A DNA stretch of 64,000 nt from positions 26,437,957-26,501,956 of the forward strand of contig NC_065538.1 in assembly GCF_932294415.1 (NCBI RefSeq), in the 5' to 3' direction. The first letter of the stretch is position 1; each line of letters starts with the position of its first letter. The DNA comes from Quercus robur (lineage: Eukaryota > Streptophyta > Magnoliopsida > Fagales > Fagaceae). Below are positions 23,929-35,678 of the stretch, piece after piece. The position numbers and the translations under genes are program-made. The notes beneath the pieces are model-generated. The model did not search any database. It was not told the origin of the DNA and saw only the letters and a list, made by a program, of their open reading frames with translations.

Positions 23929-24925
23929 CAGAATCAAGTTTTGGGCAGAACCAAGGTATTGCATGGTCCTCGGACTCAAACCTATGGGGAAACCAACTAC
24001 TTATCAATATCTATCAAGTTTTGAACAGAACCAAGGTATTGCATGGTCCTCAGACTCAAACCTATGGGGAAACCAACTACTTATCAATATCTATCAAGTT
24101 TTGGACAGAACCAAGGTATTGCATGGTCCTCGGACTCAAACCTATGGGGAAACCAATTACTTATAAATATCTATCAAGTTTTGGACAGAACCAAGGTATT
24201 GCATGGTCCTCGGACCCAAACCTATGGGGAAACCAACTACTTATCAATATCTATCAAGTTTTGGACAGAACCAAGGTATTGCATGGTCCTCAGACTCAAA
24301 CCTATGGGGAAACCAACTACTTATAAATATCAAGTTTTGGACAGAACCAATGTATTGCATGGTCCTCGGACTCAAACTTATGGGGAAGCCAACTACTTAT
24401 CAGAATCAAGTTTTGGACAGAACCAAGGTATTACATGGTCCTCGGACTCAAACCTATGGGGAAACCGATTACTTATCAAAATCAAGTTTTGGACAGAACC
24501 AATGTATTGCATGGTCCTCGGACTCAAACCTATGGGGAAACCAACTACTTATAAATATCAAGTTTTGGACAGAATCAAGGTATTGCATGGTCCTCGGACT
24601 CAAACTTATGGGGAAACCAACTACTTATCAGAATCAAGTTTTGGACAGAACCAACGTATTGCATGGTCCTTGGACTCAAACTTATGGGGAAACTAACTAC
24701 TTATTAGAATCAAGTTTTGGACAGAACCAAGGCATTGTATGGTCCTCGAACTCAAACTTATGAGAAAACCAACTACTTATCAAAATCAAGTTTTGGACAG
24801 ATTCAAGGTATTGCATGGTCCTCGGACTCAAACCTATGGGGAAACCAATTACTTATCAAAATCAGGTTTTGGACAGAGCCAAGGTATTGCATGGTTCTCG
24901 GACTCAAACCTATGGAAAGGTCAGC
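23929..24925 (+). repeat. Tandem array, 13 units of 80 then 76 bp
   Basis: Units begin with the motif CCAAGGTATTGCATGGTCCT at 23951, 24031, 24111, 24191, 24271, 24347, 24423, 24499, 24575, 24651, 24727, 24803 and 24879. The first four intervals are 80 bp and all later ones are 76 bp. The difference is four bases near CTATCAAGTTTTGGACAG. Neither period is a multiple of three, yet all three plus-strand frames are largely open because the unit lacks stops, which creates false overlapping open frames. Confidence 0.9.
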
Positions 24926-25124
24926 TACTTAATAAGAATTCTAAGTTGCTCAATCCTTGGATCAAGTACCAGAAGAGGTTAAAGCTATGAAAGTTATTAG
25001 GAAGATGGTGAAACGCCTTATTACTCGGCAACCTGTAGGGGCTGTTCATGTTTGGGTTATATGTCCTCGGATGATTACTTCCTACACCGCACCAAGCATT
25101 CAGCTGTCATCTCGGCTATTTTGG

Positions 25125-25510
25125 GGTAAGTATTGTTTACTCAGGTCGGCATTATTGTGCCAAACAACTCTATTAAGTTCATAATAATATGTTTTCCTTA
25201 GCAAGGGTTTCGACCCTAAGTGTCGTTTGTTCAAGTTGGCATTATTGTGCCGAACAGCTCTCGTAAGTTCAGGATAACGTCTTTTTTCTTGGTAAGGGAT
25301 TTCGGCCCTAAGTATTGTTTTCTCAGGTCGGCGTTATTATGCCAGACAGCCCTAATAAACTCATCATAATATCTTTTCCTTTCTTCTTAATAAGGATTTC
25401 AGCCCTAAGTATCATTTGTTCGATTCAGTATTATTAAGTCGGATAGTTTCAATAAGCACAGAGCAAGATCTTTTTATTAATTGGGATTTTGGCCCTAAGC
25501 ATCGTTCAGA
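25125..25510 (+). repeat. Second, diverged tandem array (~90-97 bp units)
   Basis: Four or five diverged units are marked by CCTAAGTATTGTTT-like starts (about 25130, 25220, 25312, 25409, 25499), each followed by GGCATTATTGTGCC-like and TAAGTTCA segments. Function unknown. It lies between the 80/76-bp array and the 3' part of the element. Confidence 0.75.
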
Positions 25511-26672
25511 GTATAGAAATAAAAAAAAAAAGTCGCAAAGTAGTGCGTCCATTTACGACATAACCATTTCAAAAAGATGAGATAGAACATACGAAGTAAA
25601 GCAATGATGATTTTTATTAATATAAAGGGGTATTACAGTGTACAAAGAAGGGCTTAAACAAGCCTATATAGAAAACAAGTTACAAAAATAATAAAAAAAA
25701 AAAAAAAAAAAACAAAAACAACAAACGAACAGCCAGAAATCTCTTTAAGCTCTGCTCCCAAGTCTTTCCAAATTCTGCCCCATTAGCATCCATATTGAGA
25801 GGAGGACCTTCCTTGGTGGGAGAGGAGAAGAAGAGGAAGAAGGAAAAGCACCAGGATGGATCTAGTGGTGGAAAGAAGAAGAAAGAGAGGCAAAAGGAGG
25901 CACCAGTGAAGGAAGAGAGGAAGAAGCAGGGATACTTTGTCCCTGCGTCAGTCCTGACTCCTAACATGCTAGTGCCATGTTAGCTATGCTCATAAGAGAG
26001 CGGCTGGTACTGATAATGGGTGACCCCAGCTTAATCGCGCCAAAAGTTTGACGTGACGAGCCCCTGCTTCGGATTTTGGCTGAAAGGAGGATGAGAAGTA
26101 TTTTGAGTCTCTGCCATCCTTGCCCTGACCGAGCCATTTTGAGCTTCATAAGAACATGGTATTTCTGGGAAGGGTATGGTTCCTTCATTACTCACTCCTA
26201 TCTCGAACGTATCACAATTTAAGGCGTAACTAGCAGATAAAGCAAACTCTGGAGGTGGCTAAGGGTTTCAGATTTCAGAAGGATTAAAAGGGTCTCTGTA
26301 TAAGAGAAATAACCTCTTGCCTTTCTTCTTATATGAAGGGCAAAACGGGAGGTATTTAATCTGTCCAGATTTCCAAGAAAATCTGTAAACGAGAATATAC
26401 CCGTTCCACTTCCCCACACCATCAATAACCGTCGAATTTAAATGGTCTCGTAAAGGGAAATCATTAAAGGCGCGTTTTGGATAATCAAATGGCAGGAACG
26501 CATTGTGAATGAATTCAGAGGAATGTCTCGTAGCCCGGTATATTTCCTGGGTAGATGAAGGGACACCAACATTAATGAAGGACAGAGTTAAACGAGCCGT
26601 AATAAAGGCTTGGTATTACCAAAACCCTCCTCTTTGACCAAGAGGTCGGACAGTAGGATTTTGAGGGGTTAT

Positions 26673-27352
26673 TGTGGGGCCCAATAATCTGTGGCCATGG
26701 CCCATTTATTCATTAGGGCCCAAGGCCCGAGCCGAGGAAGGTTATAACCAAGGATAGGTAATACAAGTACAAAATAGTCCTGGGACACATCCGAGGACGA
26801 TTCAGTCCTCGGCATGTCCGAGATCCCCCTAGAAGGAAGGACAAAAACGGAATAGGAACAGTTTGGAAAAAATCTAAAAATATCTATGTCAATAGGGAAG
26901 GACACGCTGGATAGTTTAACGACCAAGGACAAAGAGAAAGCTGCCCTTACTGCCATTCAATACTCTGCACCTGACAGAGCCATACCCTTCAGCTTTTACA
27001 ACCACCCCCCAACCACTCTGGGTATAGGTTGATGGGACAAGTATCAGTCTTGGAAAGGTCGATCCTACACGTGGACGTGGGATAAAGGATACAGGCCAGT
27101 ATAAAAGGAAAAGTAAGGATCCAAAGGAAGGGGCTGGGAAAAATGGCAAAAAACCAGAGCCTCCCAGCCTGCCTCCTGGAGAAAGACTCCTAGGGCGCAC
27201 ACGCTTTAATTATGTATGAACACCATGAAAAACCCACTGTCTTGTGACCAAGGCCTAGCCTTTCAAACCCACGCTCTATAAATGATATTGTTTGGGCCTT
27301 TTTACGTGCGAACCCAACGTTATTACGGGTCGTTACAAATCGCGTCCGTAAA
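26673..27352 (+). repeat. 3' LTR
   Basis: Near-identical to the 5' LTR and of the same length. The last eight bases (TCCGTAAA) differ from the 5' LTR end (TTCATACA), so the terminal CA is lost or the boundary is a few bases off. Confidence 0.83.
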
Positions 27353-27661
27353 TAATAACAATATAAACAAATCAAAGAAGAAAGTTGAATAAGATTGCTT
27401 GCAATTTTTTTTATTTTTTTTTTATTTTTTTATTTTTTTTATTTTTATTATTATTTACTTTTACGTTCCAAATGCTTAGAGAGATTAGAGTGTCCATCGA
27501 TCTGATTTTTTATGATTTTACTCTAGAACTGAATAGAAAGCTTGCCCTGTCCTGACAAATTGTTGAACATCAATAGTCAAAATTTGAGTTTTGTCAGTTT
27601 TGAGGTGCACTTTGGATTTAGACATTCTTTACTACAAATAGTAGCTGACATAGTAGAACCA

Positions 27662-28340
27662 AATTTAGAAGGAGATACATATAATGTGCCGCAAAATGAT
27701 TAATGAATGTGAGTCTTTTTTTTTATTTTTTATTTTTTAAGTCCTATCATAATATTTGTTTTTATATAGATTATTAGCGTTTGAGTTTGAGTTTAAATTG
27801 GACTCATTAGAGAGATAGAGTTTCGCTCTATGTTAAGTTTTGATTAAACAAATATAATTTTAAAAAAATGGTAATGATAAGTTTGAGTTTAAGTTGGACT
27901 TGTTAGAGAAATAGGGTCTCACTCTTTGTTAAGTTTGAACTAAAAAAAAAAATTTATTTAAATATTGCTGATGTGGAAAATTGTTAGAGCTTCAGAGGGA
28001 GATAAAGATAATGTGCCGCAAAATGATTAATGAACGTGAGTCTCTTTTTTTTTTTGAGTCCTATCATAATTTTTGTTTTTATGTAGATTATCAGCGTTTG
28101 AGTTTGAGTTTAAGTTGGACTTGTTAGAGAGATAAAGTTTCACTTCATGTTAAGTTTTGATTAAACAAAAATAATTTTGTTTAAAAAAATGATAATGATG
28201 AGTTTGTGTTTAAGTTGGATTTGTTAGAGAGATAGAGTTTCATTCCTTGTTAAGTTTGAACTAAAAAAAAAAAAAAATTTATTTAAATATTGTGCTAATG
28301 TGGAAAATTATGAGAGTTTCAGAGGTTTCGGTTATAATAA
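27662..28340. repeat. ~340-bp tandem repeat, two units
   Basis: Two head-to-tail units (about 27662-28000 and 28003-28340), each with ATAATGTGCCGCAAAATGAT, GAGTTTGAGTTTAA and a poly-A/TTTATTTAAATATTG end. Copy A keeps only one. Confidence 0.75.
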
Positions 28341-28920
28341 TAATAATAATAATAATACTACGTAGATAAAAAAACTAACTCTTACCTTAAAAAAAATGGT
28401 GTTCTTTTGAGTTAAAAATTCATTCATTCACTCCTCTTGAGTTTGTTTCTCAATGAAAATGATAATTGTCTTATTGTTATAAAATAAGAGATAATATATA
28501 AAACTAGCCTCATCACACGCGCTTCACATGTGCAATGAGGCTTTTCATTTTTCATTTTTTATTTTTTTTATAGGATTTTTCTCTACGTGATTTTTTAAAA
28601 AGTTATTAGTACATGGGTTTTATACATGGATTAATTTAGGCGTTTTAGTGAGTTCAAAAATTTATGTAAGAATATATGAGTAGAAATCTTGTTATTAGTG
28701 TGTGAATGTATATATACACACCAAGCCAAGATTAATCCATGTATAAAACGCCTAGACTTTTGTGGTAGTGCCTACATTAAGAGAAAATTCCTTGATCCAT
28801 AAACCTAGCCAATCTCTCAGTAGCCCTCCTACACCTGCCTTTCCTGAGTTACCTAGGCACTTCCATCTAGTTTAGGGCCCTGGATTTAAGCTCGTGGCTT
28901 TTGTACCTAGGCCGGTTTAA
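28341..28920. other. Spacer with dispersed repeat; no gene seen
   Basis: A (TAA)n run and the following ~170 bp (GGTGTTCTTTTGAGTTAAAA to AATATATAAAACTAG) match 10616-10790, so this is a dispersed repeat. After it comes an imperfect palindrome, GCCTCATCACACGCG...CAATGAGGC. No gene is seen. Confidence 0.5.
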
Positions 28921-31045
28921 AAAAAAGGTTGGGCTGTGGTTAAGAAGGGCTCGGGTTGGGCCATTGGTAATGGGGAAAGCACCATAATTTGGATTGATAA
29001 CTGGATTGGTAACTGCTCCCTTAGATCGTTCCTTGTGGGGCCAATTTGCCCTTTAGAATGAGAGGCTTTGTGTGAAAGACCACCTTCTTGGAAATGACTA
29101 GGTTAATGTTGACCTTTTCCTTTTCTACATGCCCTCTAATCTTCTCTCAAGGTTGAAAGCCATTTCCATTCACAAATTTGGCCCCCGGGAAGACAAAAAA
29201 AATTTGGCTAGACTCCTCGAATGGTGACTTCAATAACAAGTCTGCTTACTCTTTAGCTTTTGAGGACCATCTCCCTATGACTGAGGCCTCTCTCCCCTTC
29301 GACAAATAGGTTTGGAAGGCAAACACAGGCCCTAAGATTCAATTCTTCCTCTGGCTCTCTGCTCACAATAGCATTATGGTTAAGGATGTCTTAGCTAACC
29401 ATGGTATTTGACCTGTCCCCTCTTTGCCCCAGATGTGGGGCTGACCGTGAATCCATTTCCCACCTTTTGCATAAGTGCCGGGTCTCCATCACCTTTTGGA
29501 ATAGGGTTGGGTATCCCTGATGAGGCCATCTCTTTTTTCTACTTGTCCCTCATGGATTGGATGAAAGTTAACTGCAATTCTAATGCTGCTTCTCAGCACC
29601 ATATTCCTTGGAAAATCCTTTTTCCTTTTGGTGTTTTGGCTATTTGGCTTCACAAGAACAAGCTGGTCTTCAATCCCCATCTCTTCTCAGCTCAAGATAA
29701 GGTTGTAGACACCTGTGTTGCTAAAGCTTACGAGTTTTTTGCTATCTCTGGCACTTCCTCCCTTCCCCGTCCCTTTCACTTTGTGTTGGTTTCTTGGCAC
29801 ATCCCGCCTCCTACCTGGGTAAAATTGAGCACAGAGGGCTTTCTTGGCACATCACTTAATGCATTTGAGGGCTTGAGGTGAAAACTGAAATTGAAGTCTT
29901 TTATGTATTTAAATATGACTTTTAAAAAATAAAATATTATTTTGATTATATTATTTTGTTTTAGATGCAAAATTATTACTAATTAACATGAATAAAGTAG
30001 AATTTCTTTATTAGAAAGTATTTAGTCACAAAAAGTTTGACAAAAATTTTCATACCTGTTGACGTGGTAGATTGATAGTAGTAAGTAAAAGAGTGATGTT
30101 AATGGTAGACTTAGGTGAGAACTAGTTAAAGGTTATCAATTCAACTATTGTGAAAAATATTGTAAATTTTTTATGTATTGCTCTCTTTTTTATTTTTTGA
30201 AAAGTGCTACATTCACAATATTTTTTACAACAAATCTTAGGTGTTAAGTTGTTACTGGTTCTAATTTGTACTCCCGACTGAAATTTTTTTTTTTTGTCAT
30301 CACTTATAGCTAGTAATAACTTGCTACTTAGGATTTACTATAAAAATGTTGTGAAATATATTGTGGACATATCGTTCTCCCTCTCTCTTTTTTCTTGTTT
30401 TTTATTTGATAAAAAAAATATTATTTTATTTGTTGGGTAATATTTGGGCTTAATTAATTAAAGAAATAATTATATTGGTTAAAATTTGGGGGCCTTTTTT
30501 TTACTTGGGGTCTTTGGCAACCGCACCGATTGCATATATAGTAGAGCCGGCACTCCCCTGGACTTGCTAGGGTTGGTGGGCTTATTTGTGACCACAATGG
30601 CTCCTAGATATGTGGTTTTGCTTGAAATGTTGGCTATGCTACTAGTGTTCATGCTGAGCTTTGGGTGTTGAAAGACGACCTTACTTTAGTCACTTCTTTG
30701 GGCTTCTCTAATGTGCTTATTGAGCTAGATGCCTTATTGTGCTTTCCTTTTTTAATCATGACTCTGCCATTCACCCCTGTTTAATGAACATTGTCGATGG
30801 TTGCAGCTCTTTGTTGCTGCAGATCTCTAACTACAAGATGTCCCACATATTTAGAGAGGAGAATAAATGTGCTGATGCGATGGCTAGATTGGGAGGCTCC
30901 TTATCCCTGGATTTTGTTCTTTATTCTAGTACTCCTGATTGTATTAAGCACCTTCTTTCTTTTGATCTTTCTCCGGAGCCTGTCTTCGTGCTGTCCTCGC
31001 CCCTGGCTAGGGGTTCAGGTTTGTTCTTGTTTACCGAAAAAAAAG
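28921..31045 (+). pseudogene. LINE ORF2 C-terminal remnant (zinc-binding RT domain and RNase H), interrupted
   Basis: The stretch shows the end of a plant L1-type ORF2. First is a piece like IGNGESTIIWIDNWIGNCSL. Then comes the zf-RVT region (VWKANTGPKIQFFLWLSAHN, and a C-P-R-C-G...HLLHKC zinc pattern). Then the first RNase H strand (WVKLSTEG) stops near 29840. RNase H resumes near 30560 (GGLICDHNG in a shifted frame, then ELWVLKDDLTL, IELDA, HIFREENKCADAMARLG). An A-rich end (about 31036-31045) looks like the LINE 3' terminus. Several stops and frameshifts show that it is dead. The reverse transcriptase proper and ORF1 are missing. Confidence 0.85.
29840..30555. mobile_element. Insertion inside the LINE RNase H region (probable hAT-like)
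   Basis: About 0.7 kb of AT-rich non-coding sequence separates the two halves of the RNase H domain. The right end, read inward, starts CAGGGGAGTGCCGGCTCT, a form common in hAT-like plant elements. The left end is less clear (CAGAGGGCTTTCTTGGCAC). I could not find an 8-bp target duplication, so borders are approximate. Confidence 0.5.
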
Positions 31046-31379
31046 AGTGAGGAATGGGGCTATTGGTGGAGTCCAGGTAATCACTGTAAGGATGTGAGGT
31101 CTGACAGTAATTCTAAGTATATTTAGGAATGTGAACTCTAAGAGCATCCACAGCAGTGGAGCTAAAAATTTAGTTTTTTAGCTCCACCAAAAGCTACTTT
31201 ATCTATTTTACCTATACATATACTGCAGCATACTGCAGCAGTGGATCTATTTTAGCTTTCAACACAATAAAATAATATAAACATTACAATAAAATAATAT
31301 AACCACTATAATAAAATAATATATCCCACTATAAAAAAAACACATCAACAACACCGACCACAACCATCTCTGGCATTAG

Positions 31380-31534
31380 TCACCACCACCACCACCACCA
31401 CCAGCAGTCTACAGCAGGCAAAAAAAAAAAAAAAAAACCCAAATCACCAAGCACTCCGATCGACCACCCACGAGCAAGCACAACAACCACACCCACAACC
31501 ACCACCAACACCACCACCACCACCACTAGCAGCA

Positions 31535-31577
<43 letters not shown>

Positions 31578-31745
31578 CCAAATCACCAAGCACACCTATC
31601 GACCACCCACGAGCAAGCACAACACCCACACCCACAACCACCACCACCACCACCACCAGTCCACAGCATGCAAAAAAAAAAAAAAAAAAAAAACCCAAAT
31701 CACCAAGCACTCCGATCGACCACCCATGAGCAAGCAACACTACCC
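31380..31745. repeat. Minisatellite of CCA-repeats, poly-A and a shared 50-bp block
   Basis: Three units each hold (CAC)n, an ACAGCAGGC-like motif, a run of 18-38 A, then CCCAAATCACCAAGCAC and CGACCACCCACGAGCAAGC. Unit length is about 115-135 bp because the A-run varies. The minus-strand poly-Phe/poly-Val frames here are artefacts of this composition. Confidence 0.8.
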
Positions 31746-32135
31746 ACGCCCACCACCATAAAACCCACCCGAGCCACCCACTAATGCCGACGAACCCACC
31801 GACGCCGATCTACCCACACAACCACCACTACCACCACCAGCGAGACAGAGAGGCGATCGGTGGCTTGGGTTAGAGGTGATCGGTGGCTTGGGTTAGAGGT
31901 GATCGGTGGCTTGGGAAGGCTGGGTCAGGCCGGCGGCGGTGAATGAAGGAGCTTGAGAGAGTGACGGTGAGAGAGGAGAGTGATGGTGAGTTTTGAGAGC
32001 GGCTTTGGACGGCTGGGTTAGGCCGGCGCGGTGAATGATGGAGCTTGAGAGAGTGACGGTGAGAGAGGAGAGTGACAGAGAGAGGATGAGAGCTTGAGGG
32101 AGTTTTGGGAGAGGATGAGAGCTTCAGATGGAGTG

Positions 32136-32138
<3 letters not shown>

Positions 32139-32171
<33 letters not shown>
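32139..32171. repeat. (GA)n microsatellite
   Basis: About 16 GA units, within the PIF/Harbinger-like element. Confidence 0.9.
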
Positions 32172-32172
<1 letters not shown>

Positions 32173-32510
32173 CACAGAGTGAGAGAGAAAATGAAATAAT
32201 ATTTTAATCACCGGAATCAATAAAATAATATATTTTTTTTTTAGCTTTCATGAACAGTGCACATCTATTTATAGATGTGCACTGTAGCAGTGGAGCTAAA
32301 AAAAATAGATTTAGCTCCACTGCTGTAGCAACCTTTTTGTGTTTGTGGAGCTAAATTTTAGCATTATACCTATATAGCACCACTGCTGTGAGTGCTCTAA
32401 TGCCATTTGAATTTTGTGATGTGTTAAGTCATGAATCATATTAATTGTTTTCCGTATCTGAAATAAAAATAAAAATAAAAATTTGAACTTGTTGCACACT
32501 GGTAAGTATT

Positions 32511-33335
32511 GGATCCGGATCCTCTCCATTTCCCCTTGAAATGGAGAGGCTCCAGTTCATGGACAGGATCGCTTTGCATTATATCAAGGACCAAAAATGT
32601 GCCACGTCATATATTAACCCACTTAACCCAAACCACACTTAACTACACTTAAACTAGAGGCCCTTTAACGCAACCGGACAAACCATAGTTTCTCTCTCAC
32701 CAAACCCATCTAAACATTTCAAATTCAAGCTCTCTTTCTCACTCTCTTCTCCAAGGTTCTCTCTCGCCCCGCCGTCACGGTACCCCGACTTTTTAACTCA
32801 GCTCCTCGCTCACCACACAGATTGAAATCCCTAACCCACGAACTCAGCTCCTTGCTCTCATGGATTCAAGCTCGATCCCTCACCCACGAACTCAGCTCCT
32901 CGCTCACCTCACACTGCGGGTTTCCTCTATCTCTCACACGGCTTCTCACATTCACACACACAACCCCGCCGGCGCCGACGAGCAGAGCCGAGCCTAGCTT
33001 CGACTTGCCGAGTCGAGCCCAGCCCAGCCCAGCGACGACGCCAATGAGGCTGAGCCCAGCCATCGACTCCTCTCCTCCCATACCCATCGGCTTTCTCTAC
33101 CGTCGACTTATACCCATCGGCTCACTCTCCCTCACCACAAGATCCTTTCTCCCTCTCTCCCCTTGCCACCCCCATACCCATTCATTTTTCCTCACCATAC
33201 CCATACCCATACCCATCCCCATTTTGCTTGGTAAGTTATTTATTTGATTTTTTTGTTTTGATTGTTGTGAAATTTTGGGTTTGAATTTGGATACTTAACA
33301 TTTAGGTTATTTATTTAATTTTCGGTTTTGATTTT
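32511..33335 (+). repeat. MULE left terminal inverted repeat
   Basis: Matches 37652-38476 in inverted orientation. It holds CT-rich leader-like sequence, a Ser/Pro-rich open frame (32822-33247), a (CCATAC)n stretch and a donor-like TTGCTTG/GTAAGT, like a transcribed 5' leader exon. The open frame recurs in the other repeat with changes, but I see no protein family in it. Confidence 0.85.
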
Positions 33336-33421
33336 TGTGAAATTTGGGTTTGGATTTTGTGGTGTAATATGTAGATAATTTATTTATTTTTTTTTTTATG
33401 TACAATTGAGAATCTCAGAGT

Positions 33422-33506
33422 GATTCAGAAATTGTTGATGCTAAGCCTCTTGTGCTTTCAAGAGGAACATTGCAGACTGCTGATTCAAAGGAACCATTTG
33501 CAAGGT
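33422..33506 (+). other. Candidate captured exon in the MULE
   Basis: AATCTCAG precedes and GTTACA follows an open 85-base segment that would encode SDSEIVDAKPLVLSRG and on to KEPFAR. Base composition and splice-like borders are exon-like, unlike its surroundings. I do not recognise the parent gene. Confidence 0.4.
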
Positions 33507-35114
33507 TACATCTCTTGCAATTTTGTCATCTATAACACGTAGATACTTCTAGTGATGACATGTACTTTAAGTAGTTTTCATTCTTAACTTATGTGATCTA
33601 GATTTCATATAGTAGTTAATCCATTCAGAAACTTATTATGTTGCTATAATTTTGAAGAATCTATTAAATTCTAGTATTACTTTTCTTTTAAGAAATTATG
33701 GGAAAGAGCTTATCAGATAATTAAAAATTATGCAATCCGTATGTTTATGGCATGGGGTCTTACTAAAGTGTAGCCAAGTGGTGGCGGAATATTGTATTTC
33801 AATAATACTTCCAGTTAGTGGGAATGAATAATTGGAGAGTACATCTGTTCCATGAAAGAATAATCACAATAGCCTGCAAGATCTCTTAGTTGGGATTTTT
33901 TTGTTGTTCTAGTATGGTTTTAAAATATGCATAAACTTTAATGATCAAGGAAAACTCTAACTTTTCCTCTACTCCTACATTTTAGTTTACACAAAAATTT
34001 TGGCCATTCATTATATTATTGAATTGCAATGTAAATTTAATTTCAAAGCTGAAAGAAGTCAATGGAACACCATTGTTAATTCCTTTTTAAATTCTAAAGT
34101 ATCATCTTTTATAAATATTTATTTAAGTTTTTAATGGTTGTGCCACTGGGAAAAAACAGCTCATTTTTTCTAATAGACTTTTTCTTTTTCTTTTTTCGTT
34201 TCACTTCATTCAGTGAGAGTCTTTTATAAACTATGTGCTAAAATTGCTTGACTCACCCCATCTAAGTTTTTCATATTGTACCATGCTTGGAAACTTACTC
34301 AAAGTGAAGACATGCCTCTTGGTTGATAAATCTCTTTAGGCTATTTTTGTGGCTTCAATATTTGGCAAATGGCACATCAGTCATGATCAATGTTACAATA
34401 TATAACAGCTAAAAGATGGTGGTTTTATAACTTACAAACCTAATGTCCACATTTTTGGGGGGATCCTCCAAAGATGAGGTGGATCTTGTAATGTTTGTAA
34501 CTTTATATGATTTCAATTGATCTTGTAATGTTTGTATGCATCACATTATTAAATGGGCTTTTGAGTTGATAGGTCAAAATGCTTGTGTGAAGGGGGTTTG
34601 AAACATTGAACATTTGGCTTACTGCATATAAAAGCAGAAATATGTGTCATCTAAATTTTTATTATTAAATGGCCTTTTTCATTTTGTTAGTTTCAATAAA
34701 TACTATAATTTTAAAAACTTTTATTGGACCTCAAGGCTTAGGCTTGATGCAATGTACATGTAGGAACAAGCCTTTTTGAACTCATGTTCTTTTTACACAA
34801 AAGTGTTTGGAATTTTGCTTAGCTTCTTACCCAATTCCCTTTCAAATAGAAGGTATGTTTGATAGAAGATATTGCTTTTGTTCTTATGTTGGTTCAGTTT
34901 TTCAAATAGAAGGTATGTTTAATAGAAGATAATGCTTTTGTTCTTATGTTAGTTTAGTTTCATGACTAAGTATATGGACCACTTGAAGTTTGTCAGTGTA
35001 TTTGCTAAAAAAATGTAGAGCTTTTGACTTGATTGTATGGATTTTTAAGAAATTTTTCTTTGTGGATTTTTCTCCCTTTCTGATGTACATTATGCATTTG
35101 ATTTTTCTTTTTGT

Positions 35115-35178
35115 AGAAAATGAGTTGGAGCGGCCTAACCTTGAAAAAGGTCTAAAGACGGGTACAAGTGTTGTTTAA
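35115..35178 (+). other. Second candidate captured exon in the MULE
   Basis: A TTTTCTTTTTGTAG acceptor-like tract is followed by an open segment reading ENELERPNLEKGLKTGTSVV and a TAA. It is not clearly in phase with the first candidate exon. Parent gene not recognised. Confidence 0.35.
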
Positions 35179-35678
35179 GAAATCAAGTGCAAGCTTTATG
35201 CGAAGTTCCATGCACTAATTTTTGCCCATTTGTTTAGAAGAAAAGGTTTTGAAGTATCCCATGACTGATTGAAAAAAAATGTATCTTGAATTTAGCAATG
35301 CAAAATTCGCTAATTTTCAGTTTAAGTATTGATAGAGATTTGATATAATCTAGCTTGTAGGGCAACTTAGACATTTATTTGCAAAGTTTGTAGCAAATTT
35401 TTGATATTTTTTGTAATTGGCTTAGAAGATACTTAAAGATGTTGGTTTTGCGTGTGCATGTATGAATATTTGTTTAGTTAAACAGTGATCATATATGTAA
35501 TATATTATTAACATTATGAAAATACGTTTAATGAATTTCTATTTTCTGTGTAATTTTTTAGTAGTATCGTTTGAGGATGGCTGGGCCATTTTTAACTCTA
35601 TATTTCGGCAAATTTTTCATTTCTTCGTAAGGGTAATTCCATATCTTGTAGAGTAATAGTACAAGAGATAGAAACATA

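Larger units (their letters stand above)
23018..27352 (+). mobile_element. Non-coding LTR retrotransposon (LARD-like) inserted in duplication copy B
   Basis: The 4335-bp element has two ~680-bp LTRs (23018-23697 and 26673-27352), a primer-binding-site-like TGGCGCCGTCTGTGGG directly after the 5' LTR, and a purine-rich GAGGGG just before the 3' LTR. The ~3 kb interior has no gag, protease, integrase, reverse transcriptase or RNase H. It is filled by two tandem arrays and unclassified sequence, so the element must have depended on proteins made elsewhere. The LTRs differ by roughly 14-17 bases by eye (about 2%), so it is fairly young. The 9-mer AATAACAAT is present on both sides (23009-23017 and 27354-27362) and once in copy A. 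The exact 3' end is uncertain by a few bases. Confidence 0.88.
18417..28033. repeat. Large tandem duplication, copy B
   Basis: Matches 1-5308 from AGAAGCGAAGCAAACACC onward. It is interrupted once, at 23018-27352, by an LTR retrotransposon that copy A lacks. After the insertion the match resumes at AATAACAATATAAACAAATC. To the left, copy B keeps the rest of the GDSL gene (exons 3-5), for which copy A lies outside the window. Confidence 0.93.
31142..32397. mobile_element. PIF/Harbinger-like non-autonomous element with TAA target duplication
   Basis: The ends read GAGCATCCACAGCAGTGGAG on the left and, complemented, GAGCACTCACAGCAGTGGTG on the right. The trinucleotide TAA lies just outside both (31139-31141 and 32398-32400). 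Subterminal TTTAGCTCCAC/GTGGAGCTAAA motifs are repeated in both arms. The interior has a (CCA)n/poly-A minisatellite and a (GA)n run, with no transposase. Confidence 0.8.

Noticed and set aside
24021-24763. Overlapping open frames of 100-217 codons in all three plus-strand frames
   Set aside because: They are the 80/76-bp tandem array read in three phases. The unit happens to lack stops, and the period is not a multiple of three, so one protein repeat cannot be under selection.
23929-24925. CRISPR-like regular repeat spacing
   Set aside because: The units are contiguous 76-80-bp repeats with no unique spacers, inside a plant LTR element.
28505-28545. Helitron end (palindrome near CTAG)
   Set aside because: The palindrome is there, but no convincing TC start, CTRR terminus at the right distance, or A/T insertion site could be set.
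29408-29881. 157-codon protein of its own
   Set aside because: It is the broken zf-RVT/RNase H region of a LINE ORF2 read in one of its shifted frames.
31380-31740. Poly-Phe / poly-Val minus-strand frames
   Set aside because: Products of (CCA)n and poly-A runs in a minisatellite.
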